From: Halorubrum sp. PV6
GTDB taxonomy: Archaea; Halobacteriota; Halobacteria; Halobacteriales; Haloferacaceae
Reading direction: 5' to 3'
Assembly: GCF_003990725.2 (NCBI RefSeq)
Contig: NZ_CP030064.1
Span: forward strand, 2,356,001 to 2,420,000
DNA length: 64,000 bases
Part shown: piece after piece, positions 19,245 to 28,647 of the stretch
Layout of the letters: the number at the start of each line of letters is the position of its first letter
How positions within the stretch are numbered: the first letter of the stretch is position 1
Notes under the pieces: generated by a model
The model's database searches: none
What the model saw: only the letters and a program-made list of their open reading frames with translations
What the model was told of the DNA's origin: nothing
Position numbers and translations under genes: made by a program

Positions 19245-20267
19245 ATGGTTACGTTCCTCGCCGGCGGGACGGGAACGCCGAAACTCCTCGACGGGGCGAC
19301 CCGCGTGTGGGACCCCTCGGAGATCGCGGTCGTCGCCAACACGGGCGACGACGTCGAACTCGGCGGCCACCTCGTCTGCCCCGACGTCGACACCGTGCTG
19401 TTCGCCGGCGGCGGCGTCCTCGACCGCGACCTGTGGTGGGGGATCGAAGGCGACACGACGGCGACCCACGACGAACTCCGGCGGCTCGCGGACGCGGTCG
19501 ACGCCGAAACCGGTCCCCGGTACCTCGACGACGAGGCGCAGACCGCGGGACGCGAGATCGCTCGCTGGCGGCGCTTCTCTGGCGTCGGCGAGTTCATGGA
19601 GATCGGCGACCGCGACCGCGCGGTCCACGTCACGCGGACGAGCCTCCTCGACGAGGGGCGCACGCTGACCGAGGCGATCCGGACGCTCGCGGCCGCGTTC
19701 GACCTCGACGTCGACCTCCTCCCGATGTCCGACGACCCGGTCGCGACGCTGATACACACGACGGACGGCGACACGATGCACTTCCAGGAGTTCTGGGTCG
19801 CCCACCGGGCCGAACCGGCGGTCGCCGACGTCGAGTTCCGGGGCGCCGAGGCCGCGACGCCGACCCCGGCGGTCGAGGCCGCGCTCGACGCGCCCGTCGT
19901 GATCGGCCCCTCGAACCCCGTGACGAGCATCGGCCCGCTGCTGGCGCTGCCGGGCGTCGAGGCGGCGCTGTCGGCGACCCCCGTCGTCGCCGTCTCGCCG
20001 TTCGTGGGCGACGAGGTGTTCTCCGGGCCCGCCGCCGACCTCATGGCCGGCGTCGGTCGCGACCCCTCGACCGCGGGCGTCGCCGAGGCGTACCCGTTCG
20101 CCGACGCATTCGTCCTCGACGACGACGATCCGACCGCCCTCCCCGACCGCCACGTCGAACGCACCGACACGCGTATCGACGACGCCGACGACGCCGAGCG
20201 CGTCGCGCTGGCGTGCGAGCGCGCGCTGGCCGCGGTGACGGGCTCCGACGCGGGGGTGACGGAGTGA
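19245..20267 (+). CDS. cofD: 2-phospho-L-lactate transferase (F420 biosynthesis)
   Basis: CofD joins the activated phospho-lactate moiety to the deazaflavin Fo to give F420-0. The 340 residues start with the family signature [16 protein letters not shown] and contain [19 protein letters not shown] near 28 and [17 protein letters not shown] near 222. It heads a four-gene operon in which each following gene starts inside the stop codon of the one before (4-base overlap at 20264-20267). An ATACAAAC box lies about 28 bases before the ATG. Confidence 0.95.
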   Translation: MVTFLAGGTGTPKLLDGATRVWDPSEIAVVANTGDDVELGGHLVCPDVDTVLFAGGGVLDRDLWWGIEGDTTATHDELRRLADAVDAETGPRYLDDEAQTAGREIARWRRFSGVGEFMEIGDRDRAVHVTRTSLLDEGRTLTEAIRTLAAAFDLDVDLLPMSDDPVATLIHTTDGDTMHFQEFWVAHRAEPAVADVEFRGAEAATPTPAVEAALDAPVVIGPSNPVTSIGPLLALPGVEAALSATPVVAVSPFVGDEVFSGPAADLMAGVGRDPSTAGVAEAYPFADAFVLDDDDPTALPDRHVERTDTRIDDADDAERVALACERALAAVTGSDAGVTE

Positions 20268-21094
20268 CCCCGACCGAGGGGGCGGAGCCGGCCCCGTTCC
20301 TCGTCGCCGCCAGCCTCAGCGGGGCGGCCGACGCCGACTGGGCGCGGGCCGCGGCCCCCCACGTCGACGCCGCGCTGCTCGGGGGGATCGCGCTCGACCC
20401 GGCCAGCCGGGCCGCCGCGCGCGACCTCGTCGCCCGCGACCGCTCGGAGTTCCTCCCCGAAGAGCCGCTCGCGTGGATCGACCGGCAGCTCGACCGGCTC
20501 GCCGCGGTCCCGGTCCGTCCCGGCGTCAACGTCCGGAGCGCGACCGTCGCCTCGATCCGCGAGGCGGCGGCGCGCTGTGCCGAGCGCGACGCGATCTGCG
20601 AGGTGAACGCCCACTGCCGACAGCCCGAACTCCGCGCGGTCGGCTGCGGCGAGTCGCTGCTCCGCGACCCGGACCGACTCGGAGAGTACGTGGCCGCCGC
20701 GAGCGAGACGGGGGCGACGACGAGCGTCAAGGTGCGCGCCGAGGTGCCCGGCGTCGACCTCGTCGCCGTCGCGGACGCGGTCGCCGATGCGGGCGCCGAC
20801 TGGCTCCACGTCGACGCGATGGACTCGGAGGCGGTCGTCTCGGCGATAACTGCGGGGCGGGCGGCCGACGGTTCCGATCGACCGCGGGACGGGCTCACGG
20901 TGATAGCGAACAACGGGGTCCGGGGGGCGGAGACCGTCGCCGAGTACGCCGCGTACGGCGCGGACGCCGTGAGCGTCGGGCGGCCGAGCGACCGCCCGGC
21001 GGCCCTCTCGCGGATCGCCGACGCCGTGGCCGCGTGGCGCGAGGGGACGTTGCCAGCCCCGGCGGACCGGCCCCGGTCGGAGGCGCGGCCGTGA
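20264..21094 (+). CDS. DUS-like TIM-barrel flavoprotein homologue
   Basis: This 276-residue protein resembles tRNA-dihydrouridine synthases but is diverged. Corresponding motifs are [10 protein letters not shown] near 121 (in place of the usual NxGCP with its catalytic Cys, so a cysteine is retained), the VKVRAE lysine near 152, and [15 protein letters not shown] with [11 protein letters not shown] near 220-250, the FMN-phosphate region. The tRNA-binding C-terminal helical domain of true Dus is mostly missing. Whether it acts on RNA is unknown; its fixed place between cofD and a CitG-like gene hints at a cofactor role. GTG start overlaps the cofD stop. Confidence 0.7.
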   Translation: MTPTEGAEPAPFLVAASLSGAADADWARAAAPHVDAALLGGIALDPASRAAARDLVARDRSEFLPEEPLAWIDRQLDRLAAVPVRPGVNVRSATVASIREAAARCAERDAICEVNAHCRQPELRAVGCGESLLRDPDRLGEYVAAASETGATTSVKVRAEVPGVDLVAVADAVADAGADWLHVDAMDSEAVVSAITAGRAADGSDRPRDGLTVIANNGVRGAETVAEYAAYGADAVSVGRPSDRPAALSRIADAVAAWREGTLPAPADRPRSEARP

Positions 21095-22119
21095 CCTCCG
21101 ACTCGACCCAGACGGGGACCGAGGAACTCGGGCGGCGGGCCGTCGACGACGCGACCCTCGCGCTCTTACTCGAAGTGGCCGGGACGCCGAAGCCCGGTAA
21201 CGTCGACCGGAACCGAGACCTCGCGGACCTCCGCTTCGAGACGTTCCTCGGCGGGGCGGTCGGCGCCCGCGAGGGGCTGGAACTGGCCGCCGAGCGCGAC
21301 GGTGCGGCCCGGATCGGTCGGGCCTTCGAGCGCGCCGTCGCCGGGATGGCGGCGCGGGCGGGGACGAACGCCCAGTTCGGCTGTCTCCTCCTGCTCGCCC
21401 CGCTGGTGCGCGCGAGCGTCGAGGCCGGGGCGACGGGCGACGATCTCTCCCCGGAGCGCGTCGAGAGGGTGACCGAGGCGACGACCGTCGAGGACGCCGT
21501 CGACTTCTACCGCGCCTTCGAGCACGTCGGCGTCGCGGTCGAGGCACCGCCGCCGGGCGCCGCCGACCTCGACGTGCGGCGCGGAAGCGACGCGGCCCCC
21601 GCGCTCCGCGAGCGAGGGGCGACGCTCCGGGACGTGATGGCGCTGTCGGCCGATCCGGCGAGCGCGGCCGACCCCGACGAGTCCGGCGAGGCCACCGCCG
21701 ACGACCGCGTCCCCGACCGCAACGCCCGAGAGTGGGTCGAGGGGTTCCCGCGGACGTTCCGGGCGGCCGGGTGGATCGAGCGCGACGCGGGCCCGCTGAC
21801 CGACCGGGCGGCCCGCGCGTTCCTCGGCTTGCTCGCGGCCGAACCGGACACGCTCGTGGCGACGACGCACGACCCGGCGGTCGCGCGCGAAGCCAGCGAG
21901 CGGGCGGCTGAGTTGCTCGGGGGACCGGACGAGCGCGTGGAGGCGCTGTCCGGGGTTGGAGCCATCGACGACGCCGCGGTCCACGAGGCCGACCTCGACG
22001 CCGCCGAGTCGGTGGCGGCCGACTTCGTCGACACGGGGATAAACCCCGGTACCACCGCGGACATCACCTGTGCGGCGCTGTACGTCGCCCTCCGGCGCGG
22101 GGCGGAGGTGGCGCCGTGA
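21091..22119 (+). CDS. Triphosphoribosyl-dephospho-CoA synthase-like protein
   Basis: A 342-residue CitG/MdcB-family protein. The family joins ATP ribose to dephospho-CoA for citrate lyase, but haloarchaea are not known to use that enzyme's prosthetic group, so the archaeal member probably has another role. Seen motifs are EVAGTPKPGNVDR near 26 (substrate-binding), the Asn-rich GTNAQFGCLLLLAPL near 92 and NPGTTADITCAALYVAL at the C-terminus. The GTG at 21091 overlaps the upstream stop by four bases, and its own stop overlaps the DUF447 start. Confidence 0.8.
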   Translation: MTSDSTQTGTEELGRRAVDDATLALLLEVAGTPKPGNVDRNRDLADLRFETFLGGAVGAREGLELAAERDGAARIGRAFERAVAGMAARAGTNAQFGCLLLLAPLVRASVEAGATGDDLSPERVERVTEATTVEDAVDFYRAFEHVGVAVEAPPPGAADLDVRRGSDAAPALRERGATLRDVMALSADPASAADPDESGEATADDRVPDRNAREWVEGFPRTFRAAGWIERDAGPLTDRAARAFLGLLAAEPDTLVATTHDPAVAREASERAAELLGGPDERVEALSGVGAIDDAAVHEADLDAAESVAADFVDTGINPGTTADITCAALYVALRRGAEVAP

Positions 22120-22775
22120 GCGAGCGCGACGACGGAGCTCTCACGCTCCCCGGCTGGCCGGTCGGTCTCCGCGGCGTCACCGAGTCCGTCGTGACGACGC
22201 TCGGGCCGAACGACCGGTGGAACGTCGCGGCGCTCGGGCTCCACGCTCCGGACGGCCCGAGTGATCCCGTCACCGCGCGGACGTACGGGCGCACGCGGAC
22301 CTGGCGGAACTTCGAGGCGCGCGGCGAGGGCGTCGTCCAGTTCACGAGCGATCCCCGGACGTTCGTCGACGCCGCGCTGACGGTCCGCGAGGTCGACGAC
22401 CCCGTGCTCCCGACCGCCGACGCGTGGGTCGAGGTGACCGTCGAGGCGGTCGACAGCGAACGCGAGGGCGACACCACGATCCGGACGTGGGCGCTCGACC
22501 CGGCCGAGCACGCGGTCGTGAGCGAGCGGGTGCCGACGGTGAACCGCGGGTTCGGCGCGGTCGTCGACGCCACGGTGGCGGCCTCCCGGCTCGACGTGCC
22601 GGGGTTCGAGACGGCGGCGCTGCTGGACCGACTGCGATACTTCGGGGAGGTCGTCGAGCGGTGTGGCGGCCCGGCCGAGCGCGAGGCGTTCGCCCGGATC
22701 GACGAGGCGACGGGATGGCGAGAGCGAGCGAGCGACGGGCGGACGGCCGAACGCGACAGCGACGAGACGACGTGA
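22116..22775 (+). CDS. DUF447 family protein
   Basis: A 219-residue protein of the archaeal/methylotroph DUF447 family, which has a flavin-reductase-like split barrel fold. Recognised by ESVVTTLGPNDRWNVAALGLH near residue 23, TWRNFEARGEGVVQFT near 62 and VNRGFGAVVDATVAASRLDV near 140. Relatives lie near CitG-like and tetrahydromethanopterin genes in other organisms, so a cofactor-related job with the upstream genes is reasonable but unproven. It starts with GTG in a four-base overlap and ends the cofD operon. Confidence 0.8.
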   Translation: MSERDDGALTLPGWPVGLRGVTESVVTTLGPNDRWNVAALGLHAPDGPSDPVTARTYGRTRTWRNFEARGEGVVQFTSDPRTFVDAALTVREVDDPVLPTADAWVEVTVEAVDSEREGDTTIRTWALDPAEHAVVSERVPTVNRGFGAVVDATVAASRLDVPGFETAALLDRLRYFGEVVERCGGPAEREAFARIDEATGWRERASDGRTAERDSDETT

Positions 22776-22849
22776 CCGTCGCGGACGCGCCTGCGGGCCG
22801 CTCGCGGCGTAACGAACCCTTTTAGTTCGGGCCGGCGGTATCGCTCGAT

Positions 22850-23044
22850 ATGGCCATCAAGCCCAAGTACATCAAGCAGCTCGGGAACGTCCTGCTTGAG
22901 CGGTACCCCGATTCGTTCAACACGGACTTCGAGACGAACAAGGAGAGCGTCACCACGCTGACGACCGTCGAGTCGAAGGGCGTCCGGAACCGGATCGCCG
23001 GCTACGTCACCCAGAAGAAGTCGCAGGCGGCCCAGAAGGCGTAA
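22850..23044 (+). CDS. rps17e: 30S ribosomal protein S17e
   Basis: This 64-residue basic protein is the archaeal/eukaryotic small-subunit protein S17e (MAIKPKYIKQLGNVLLERYP, then VESKGVRNRIAGYV). Length matches archaeal members. A TTTTAGTT box lies about 27 bases before the ATG, so it has its own promoter despite following the cofD operon. Confidence 0.95.
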   Translation: MAIKPKYIKQLGNVLLERYPDSFNTDFETNKESVTTLTTVESKGVRNRIAGYVTQKKSQAAQKA

Positions 23045-23158
23045 CCGCAGTTTCTGCCGGTTCGTTTCGTCGCCGCCGAGCCGCGGGGTTCGCGCCCGCA
23101 CGCCCGCAGCGGTGCGCCGCCCGACGTTTAAATGCGGAGCCGCGGCCACCTCGTCTCG

Positions 23159-24394
23159 ATGGACGCACTGGTCCGCCCGGTCGTGGAGCCGGGGTTCGCG
23201 GCGGCCGCGCTGGCGTGTCTGTTCGGCGGCGTCGCCCTCGGCACCGCGAGCGGGCTCGTGCCGGGGCTCCACGCCAACAACTTCGCGCTGCTTTTGGCCG
23301 GTCTCGCCCCCTCCGCGCCCGGCGACCCGCTGCTCGTCGGGGTCGCGATGCTCGGCGCGGGCGTCGTCCACTCGTTTCTCGACATCGTGCCCGCGCTCGC
23401 GCTCGGCGTGCCCGACGCCGCGACCGCGGTGGCGGCGCTGCCGGGACACCGGCTCGTCGTGGCCGGGCGAGGCCGCGAGGCGGTCCGGCTGTCGGCCGTC
23501 GGGTCGGGCGTGGCCGTCGCGCTCGCGGTACCGCTCGCGGTGCCGATCACGTTCGTCATGGTCCGCGGGTACCCCGTCGTCAGCGACCACCTGCCGCTGG
23601 TTTTGAGCGTCGTCGTCGCGTTCTTGGTTCTCACTGAGTCGTCGAAGGAGGCCGCGGTCGCCGGCTGCTGCGCCTTCCTCGCGAGCGCCGCGCTCGGGCT
23701 GGCGACCCTCGACGTCGACCCCGCGGCCCCGCTCGACGCCGGCGGCGTCCTCGCGCCGCTTTTCGCCGGCCTGTTCGGCGCGCCGGTGCTCGTCGACGCC
23801 CTCGGGGGCGAGGGCGTGCCGCCGCAGGCCGACGCGCGGATCGCGATGAGTCGCCGCGGGCTCGGCGTGAGCGCGGGTGGCGGGTCGCTCGCGGGCGCGG
23901 TGGTCGGGTACGTGCCGGGCGTCTCCGCGGCGATCGCGGCGGTCGCAGCGATGCCCGCGGTCCCGCGAGAGGAGTCGGACCGCGGGTTCGTCGTGGCCAC
24001 GAGCGGCGCGAACACGGCGAACACGATCTTCGCGCTGTTCGCGCTCGTCGCGCTCGGGACGCCGCGAACGGGCGTGACCGTCGCGATCGACCGCGCCGAG
24101 GTCCCCTTCGCGCTCCCGATCCTCCTCGTCGCGGCCGCGACCGCCGCGGCGTGTGGGTTCGCGCTCGTGTTGCTGGTCGGCGACACGTACCTCCGCGTCG
24201 TCGGGAACGCGGATTACACGCGGCTGTCGATCGGCGTGTTGGGGCTGCTCGTGACGATCTCCTGGCTGTTTGCGGGCTGGTTCGGCGTCGCGATATTCGT
24301 CGTCGCCGGCGCGCTGGGGCTCGTCCCGCCGCGGGTCGGCGCCCGACGCGTGCACCTGATGGGCGTGTTGATCGGGCCGCTCATCCTGGGGTGA
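23159..24394 (+). CDS. TctA-like tripartite tricarboxylate transporter permease
   Basis: A 411-residue polytopic membrane protein related to the TctA large permease (archaeal COG1784 group). The TctA glycine motif is seen twice: [14 protein letters not shown] near residue 27 and [20 protein letters not shown] near 245. There are 10-12 hydrophobic segments. No TctB or TctC partner is next to it, so the archaeal version may work alone or with distant partners; substrate unknown. ATG 23159 is taken because it precedes the first hydrophobic segment and a TTTAAA box lies about 28 bases upstream. Confidence 0.85.
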   Translation: MDALVRPVVEPGFAAAALACLFGGVALGTASGLVPGLHANNFALLLAGLAPSAPGDPLLVGVAMLGAGVVHSFLDIVPALALGVPDAATAVAALPGHRLVVAGRGREAVRLSAVGSGVAVALAVPLAVPITFVMVRGYPVVSDHLPLVLSVVVAFLVLTESSKEAAVAGCCAFLASAALGLATLDVDPAAPLDAGGVLAPLFAGLFGAPVLVDALGGEGVPPQADARIAMSRRGLGVSAGGGSLAGAVVGYVPGVSAAIAAVAAMPAVPREESDRGFVVATSGANTANTIFALFALVALGTPRTGVTVAIDRAEVPFALPILLVAAATAAACGFALVLLVGDTYLRVVGNADYTRLSIGVLGLLVTISWLFAGWFGVAIFVVAGALGLVPPRVGARRVHLMGVLIGPLILG

Positions 24395-24477
24395 GCCGCG
24401 GTATCTCGTCGCAATCGGCCACGGAGTACGCGGGGCAAAGAACAACGGTTAAAAGTCGCGCGGTGGTGATTTGCTGT

Positions 24478-24657
24478 ATGAGCGAGAGTGAAACGCAGGG
24501 CACCCGGCAGTGTGTCTCCTGTGGCATTCAGGTGGCCGGAATGAACGCAGCGCGGTTCTCCTGTCCCGACTGCGGAGAGACGATCCACCGATGCGCGAAA
24601 TGCCGGAAGCAGAGCAACCTCTATGAGTGTCCCGACTGCGGCTTCCGAGGGCCCTAA
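24478..24657 (+). CDS. Zinc-finger microprotein (HVO_2753 type)
   Basis: A 59-residue protein with four CxxC motifs (CVSC, CPDC, CAKC, CPDC) forming two zinc fingers, matching in length and layout the Haloferax volcanii microprotein HVO_2753, studied as a two-zinc-finger protein with effects on swarming and biofilm. The start ATG lies 27 bases after TTAAAAG. Two bases separate it from aEF1B, and the pair is probably one transcript. It may bind RNA or ribosomes, which would fit the neighbour, but that is inference. Confidence 0.9.
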   Translation: MSESETQGTRQCVSCGIQVAGMNAARFSCPDCGETIHRCAKCRKQSNLYECPDCGFRGP

Positions 24658-24659
24658 CA

Positions 24660-24926
24660 ATGGGAGACGTCGCCGCGAAGATCAAGGTCATGCCGGACAG
24701 CCCCGACATCGACCTCGACGACCTCCAGGACCGACTCGAAGAGTCGCTGCCGCAGGGCGCGAAGATTCGCGGGTTCCAGCGCGACGACGTCGCGTTCGGG
24801 CTCGTCGCGCTGCTCCCGACCGTCATCGTCCCCGACGGAGCGGGCGGCACCGAGGCCGTCGAAGAGGCGTTCAACGACGTCGACGGCGTCGAGTCCGTCG
24901 CCGTCGAGAACGTCGGCCGACTGTAG
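24660..24926 (+). CDS. aef1B: Elongation factor 1-beta
   Basis: An 88-residue guanine-nucleotide exchange factor for EF-1alpha. The family start [19 protein letters not shown] and the C-terminal [16 protein letters not shown] are clear, and length matches archaeal aEF1B. It is transcribed with the zinc-finger gene upstream. Confidence 0.95.
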   Translation: MGDVAAKIKVMPDSPDIDLDDLQDRLEESLPQGAKIRGFQRDDVAFGLVALLPTVIVPDGAGGTEAVEEAFNDVDGVESVAVENVGRL

Positions 24927-25042
24927 TCGCCGGCGACCGTTTCGCCGACTGCAGACGCGATTTTCGAACGAAGGAGTCCGGGTAGCGTGCCGTGTGGTCG
25001 GTCACCCCGCGGGGCGTCCGGCGAACGGCGAACAGACGAGTG

Positions 25043-25432
25043 TTACGCGGCGTCGGCGAGGGAGTCGGTGATCCACGCGCCGAGGTCGTCGCCCGGAATG
25101 AACCCCTCCGCCCGGCGCGCGACCGGCTCCCCGTCGACGAACAACACGAAGAGCGGGACGCTTCGCACGTCGAACCGCTCGACGAGCGGCGGGTCGTCGC
25201 GGGGGTTCACGGTGGCCACGGCCACGTCCAACTCGCGGGCGACGTTGCCGAGAACCGGCTCCATGCTCGCGCAGATACCGCAGCCGTCCGTGTAGAACTC
25301 GACCACGGCGGCCTCCGCGTCCGCGACGAACGCGTCGAGGGCGGACGCGTCGTCGAGGGGCTTCGGGCGGTTGACTTCCGCGGAAGCGCCGCTCGCGTCC
25401 GCGTCGTCTCCTGGCGCAGTCTTGGAATCCAT
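25043..25432 (-). CDS. Thioredoxin-like protein (CGIC active site)
   Basis: A 129-residue thioredoxin-fold protein with active site DGCGICASMEP near residues 48-57 and the cis-Pro loop VRSVPLFVLF near 90. CGIC is unusual beside the standard CGPC and would change redox potential. The ATG at 25432 is favoured over one at 25438, since a TTATAA box lies 25-27 bases upstream. The acidic N-terminal 30 residues look disordered. Confidence 0.88.
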   Translation of the reverse strand: MDSKTAPGDDADASGASAEVNRPKPLDDASALDAFVADAEAAVVEFYTDGCGICASMEPVLGNVARELDVAVATVNPRDDPPLVERFDVRSVPLFVLFVDGEPVARRAEGFIPGDDLGAWITDSLADAA

Positions 25433-25567
25433 ACACATTATTGTCGGCCGGCGATTATAAATGCTCGCACCGGATCGCGGCCGCGGCGAGCGCGGCGCCA
25501 ACTCGCGTGGGCCGCTTCGGCCGGCGACGTGTTTTTATATGTCCGGTGAAGCAGATACGCCAACACG

Positions 25568-26242
25568 ATGCCACGCGAACAGTACCAAACGAAACTGGAG
25601 GGGCTCCGCGACGACGTACTTTATATGAGCGAGGTCGTCGCCGACCAGCTCCGCATGGGACTCAACGCCTTGGAGCGGCAGGACGGCGAACTCGGCGAGA
25701 AAGTTATCGCCGGCGACGCCGAGATCAACGAGCTGTACCTCGAGTTGGAAGGGCAGTGTACGGACCTCATCGCGCTCCAGCAGCCGGTCGCGGGCGACCT
25801 GCGATTCATCGCCGCGTCGTTTAAGATCATCACCGATCTGGAGCGCATCGCCGACCTCGCGACGAACCTCGGCGAGTACGCCAAACAGCCCGACCGAGAG
25901 GTGTTCCCGGACGTCAACGTACAGCGTATCGGCGACGACACGCTGACGATGCTCGACGACGCGATGGCCGCCTACGCCGAGTCGGACTCCGACCGCTGCT
26001 TCGCGGTCGCCGAGGCCGACGACGAGGTCGACGCCGCCTGTGAAGCCGCGAGCGACCTCGTCGTCCGCGACCTCATCGAGCGCGACGAACTGCGCGAGAC
26101 GGGAGACACGGAGGAGACCTTACAGCACGTCTCCCGGCTGCTGCTCACGATTCGCGACCTGGAGCGCGTCGGCGACCACGCGGTCAACATCGCGGCGCGC
26201 TCGCTGTACATGATCGAAAACGACGACGAACTGTTGTACTGA
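25568..26242 (+). CDS. phoU: Phosphate signalling/transport regulator PhoU
   Basis: This 224-residue all-helical protein has two PhoU domains, each with a metal-binding E/DxxxD motif (DLERIADLATNLGEYA near 92 and DLERVGDHAVNIAARS near 199). PhoU damps phosphate uptake through the Pst transporter and its sensor. No pst genes are in this window. A TTTTTATATG box at 25531-25540 lies about 30 bases before the ATG. Confidence 0.93.
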   Translation: MPREQYQTKLEGLRDDVLYMSEVVADQLRMGLNALERQDGELGEKVIAGDAEINELYLELEGQCTDLIALQQPVAGDLRFIAASFKIITDLERIADLATNLGEYAKQPDREVFPDVNVQRIGDDTLTMLDDAMAAYAESDSDRCFAVAEADDEVDAACEAASDLVVRDLIERDELRETGDTEETLQHVSRLLLTIRDLERVGDHAVNIAARSLYMIENDDELLY

Positions 26243-26280
26243 CGCTCGCGCGGCGAGGCGCCGCGGCGACCCGACGGTAG

Positions 26281-26361
26281 TCGATCCGGTCGCTTCGGTC
26301 GATCCGATCGATCCGGTCGCTTCGGTCGATCCGATCGATCCGGTCGCTTCGGTCGATTCGG
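26281..26361. repeat. Three tandem copies of a 27-base repeat
   Basis: Three head-to-tail units begin at 26281, 26308 and 26335. The first two are identical; the third differs in two of its last three bases. Each contains CGGTCGCTTCGGTCGAT. They fill most of the gap between phoU and the thioesterase. They encode nothing convincing; no spacers, so not a CRISPR array. Confidence 0.9.
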
Positions 26362-26430
26362 TGTGTGTGATCTGAATCGCCGTCCGGACGATCCCGACGG
26401 CTACATACGGCGTCCCGACGAGCACCCGCC

Positions 26431-26826
26431 GTGAGCACATACACTACAGAGATCGACGTTCGCTTTCGTGATATCGACGCGATGGGCCACGTCAACAACG
26501 CCGTGTACGCGACGTACATCGAACAGGCGCGCACCAACTACTTCCGCGACGTGCTCGGCGACGACATCTCCACGATACCGACGGTGTTGGCGTCGGTGTC
26601 CATCGACTTCCGGCGCCCCGTCAAGCTGACCGACGGGAGCGTTACGGTGGAGATATCGATAGCGAACATCGGCACGTCCAGCGTGACGATGGACCACGAG
26701 ATTCGCACCGGCGGCGAGGTCGTCGCCGAGGCGGAGGCGACGCTCGTGAGTCTCGACGCGAGCGGCGATCCCGTCCCGATTCCGGAGAAACACCGATCGG
26801 CCATCGAGTCGTTCCACGACCTCTGA
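26431..26826 (+). CDS. Acyl-CoA thioesterase, hotdog fold (4HBT)
   Basis: A 131-residue hotdog protein with the YbgC/4-hydroxybenzoyl-CoA thioesterase signature RFRDIDAMGHVNNAVYATYIEQAR (catalytic Asp near 14, spanning residues 11-33). It should hydrolyse a CoA thioester in the cytoplasm; the acyl group is unknown. Start is a GTG at 26431, since no ATG precedes the conserved N-terminus. The 27-base tandem repeats lie 70 bases upstream. Confidence 0.88.
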   Translation: MSTYTTEIDVRFRDIDAMGHVNNAVYATYIEQARTNYFRDVLGDDISTIPTVLASVSIDFRRPVKLTDGSVTVEISIANIGTSSVTMDHEIRTGGEVVAEAEATLVSLDASGDPVPIPEKHRSAIESFHDL

Positions 26827-26905
26827 GCGGGGAGACCGGGGCGTCGTCGCCGCGCCGCGTCGGCGACACCGTACCTTCTTGCCGACGCGCGCCGACACGT
26901 GCTGT

Positions 26906-27145
26906 ATGACTGTACGGTTGTACGCACTGGAGGGGTGTCCCTACTGTGAGACGGTTTCGGACGCGCTCGACGACGCTGGAGTCGCGTACGAGACGGAGTG
27001 GGTCGACGGCGTACACTCCTTGCGGGACGAGGTGAAGCGAGTCAGCGGACAGCGCGCCGTCCCGGTGCTGGTGGACGAAGCGCGCGGCGTGACCATGGCC
27101 GAGAGCGCGAACATCGTCGAGTACGTCGAACGGAGCCTCGCGTGA
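26906..27145 (+). CDS. Glutaredoxin-like protein
   Basis: A 79-residue thioredoxin-fold protein with CPYC at residues 11-14, the cis-Pro region QRAVPVLVDE and the C-terminal SANIVEYVERSL typical of glutaredoxin and GST N-domains. Haloarchaea use gamma-glutamylcysteine rather than glutathione, so this could be the partner. Its stop overlaps the GTG of the adenosyltransferase gene by four bases, so the two are co-expressed. Confidence 0.9.
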   Translation: MTVRLYALEGCPYCETVSDALDDAGVAYETEWVDGVHSLRDEVKRVSGQRAVPVLVDEARGVTMAESANIVEYVERSLA

Positions 27146-27675
27146 CCATCTACACCGGACGCGGCGACGAGGGCGACACCGACCTCCGAGACATGAGCCG
27201 GGTGTCGAAGTCGAGCCCGCGGATCGAGGCGTACGGGACCGTCGACGAGGCGAACGCGCTGATCGGGACGATACGCCCGACCGGCCACGACGACCTCGAC
27301 GACCTGCTCGCCACCGTCCAGAACCACCTGCACGTCGTGCAGGCCGACCTCGCGAACCCGGACCCCGACCCCGACGACCCCGCGGTCGAACCCGCCCACG
27401 TCGAGGTCCTCGAAGACCAGATCGACGCGCTCGACGAGGAGTTGGAGCCGCTTCGGTCGTTTATCCTCCCCGGCGGCAGCGAGGCGGGGGCCGGGCTTCA
27501 CCACGCGCGCACGGTGACCCGCCGCGCCGAGCGCCGGGTCGTCGAACTCGCCGGCTCGGAGCCGATAAACGAGACGGTCGTCACCTACATCAATCGGCTC
27601 TCCGACCTGCTCTTTACCCTCGGACGCGTCGCCAACGCGCGCGACGGCGAGCCCGAGGAGTCGCCGACGTACTGA
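27142..27675 (+). CDS. ATP:cob(I)alamin adenosyltransferase (PduO type)
   Basis: This 177-residue enzyme transfers the adenosyl group of ATP to reduced cobalamin to make adenosylcobalamin. Family signatures are YTGRGDEGDTDL at the N-terminus, the ATP-binding RIEAYGTVDEANALIG near 26 and HHARTVTRRAERRVV near 120. GTG start inside the upstream stop. Adenosylcobalamin is the cofactor of the ribonucleotide reductase at the right end of this window. Confidence 0.92.
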   Translation: MTIYTGRGDEGDTDLRDMSRVSKSSPRIEAYGTVDEANALIGTIRPTGHDDLDDLLATVQNHLHVVQADLANPDPDPDDPAVEPAHVEVLEDQIDALDEELEPLRSFILPGGSEAGAGLHHARTVTRRAERRVVELAGSEPINETVVTYINRLSDLLFTLGRVANARDGEPEESPTY

Positions 27676-27769
27676 CGCGCCGACGTACTGACGCGGGGGC
27701 GGCGAGGCAGCATTCTGTTGCCGGCCTATCGCCACAAAGGATATATCGGTCGGCTGTGAAAGGACAGAT

Positions 27770-28048
27770 ATGAGCAAACACTTCGAAGACGCGCGGTACT
27801 ACCTCGGTCGAGCGGCCGAGCACGCGAAGGCGGGCGTCAAAGAGGAGTTAGAGCCCATCGAGGCCCGTGTGAAGGACCTGGTCGGCATCGAAGCCGAAGC
27901 GGAGGAACCGGAGCCGTCGCGACTCGACCGGCTGCAGGCCGATTTAAAAGCGCTCGAAGAGCGCGCCGAGGGCGAGGCCCGCGAGGCGGTGGCGTCAGCC
28001 CGAGCGCGCGTCAAGGAGTACCGCGGCCACGACGCCGCCGCGGAGTAA
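27770..28048 (+). CDS. Small helical charged protein, haloarchaeal
   Basis: A 92-residue acidic protein (MSKHFEDARYYLGRAAEHA) predicted to be almost wholly helical, with a likely coiled coil in its second half (LDRLQADLKALEERAEGEA). No cysteines or membrane segments. Similar small proteins are common in haloarchaea without known function. A TATATC box lies about 28 bases before the ATG, giving good support that it is expressed. Confidence 0.75.
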   Translation: MSKHFEDARYYLGRAAEHAKAGVKEELEPIEARVKDLVGIEAEAEEPEPSRLDRLQADLKALEERAEGEAREAVASARARVKEYRGHDAAAE

Positions 28049-28052
28049 CGAC

Positions 28053-28565
28053 TCAGTTTTCGGAGGCGCCCTCGGGCGCGACGCGTCCGTCGGCGGGGAC
28101 CACGGCGTACTCGATCCCCTCCCGTTCGAACAGCGCGCGGGTCCGCTCGATGCCGGTTTCCGCGTCGACGTCTGTCGCCCGGTAGTGACGGATCGGGTGG
28201 CGGATCCACGAGGGCTCCCAGTGGGCGTACACGTCGGTCGTCGTGCGGTCTGGGCCGACGAAGAGCGCGAGGTGGAGCTGTGAGTCGCTGGCGAGTGCCC
28301 CCTCCGGATACCGGACCCAACTCGCGACCGACGTCTCGGGGGGCATCGCGTAGTCGCGGAACTTCAGCGAGGAGACGAGGTTGCGGACGAACCCCAGTCG
28401 ATGCAGTTGGGCCTCGACTGACGGATACGGCTCGTGGAGCGTGAGCGCGTACTGGTCGCGGGGGGTCTCCCGTTCGGCGTAGAGCCCGACCGCCGACAGC
28501 GGGAGGTGCAGCAGGCTCGTGACGCCCTGACGCGCTCGTTCGAGGAACCGGAGTTCGTGAGTCAC
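28053..28565 (-). CDS. Conserved haloarchaeal protein of unknown function
   Basis: From a GTG at 28565 the frame encodes 170 residues beginning THELRFLERARQGV and ending in a PADGRVAPEG tail. Composition is acidic and non-repetitive, with no membrane segment. YAHWEPSWIRHPIRHY near 118 is a possible conserved core. The open frame continues upstream to 28628 but enters the tRNA-Val promoter region, so the GTG is preferred. It is convergent with the gene before it. Function not recognised. Confidence 0.7.
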   Translation of the reverse strand: MTHELRFLERARQGVTSLLHLPLSAVGLYAERETPRDQYALTLHEPYPSVEAQLHRLGFVRNLVSSLKFRDYAMPPETSVASWVRYPEGALASDSQLHLALFVGPDRTTTDVYAHWEPSWIRHPIRHYRATDVDAETGIERTRALFEREGIEYAVVPADGRVAPEGASEN

Positions 28566-28647
28566 AGCGTGACGTGGAGCGCGCGGCTGATGAATCCCCG
28601 CGACAAAGTAACCCTTAAGTCCCGACATCAGGTAGCAGAAGGCGAGC

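Noticed and set aside
26281-26361. CRISPR array
   Set aside because: The repeats are directly adjacent with no spacers and only three units.
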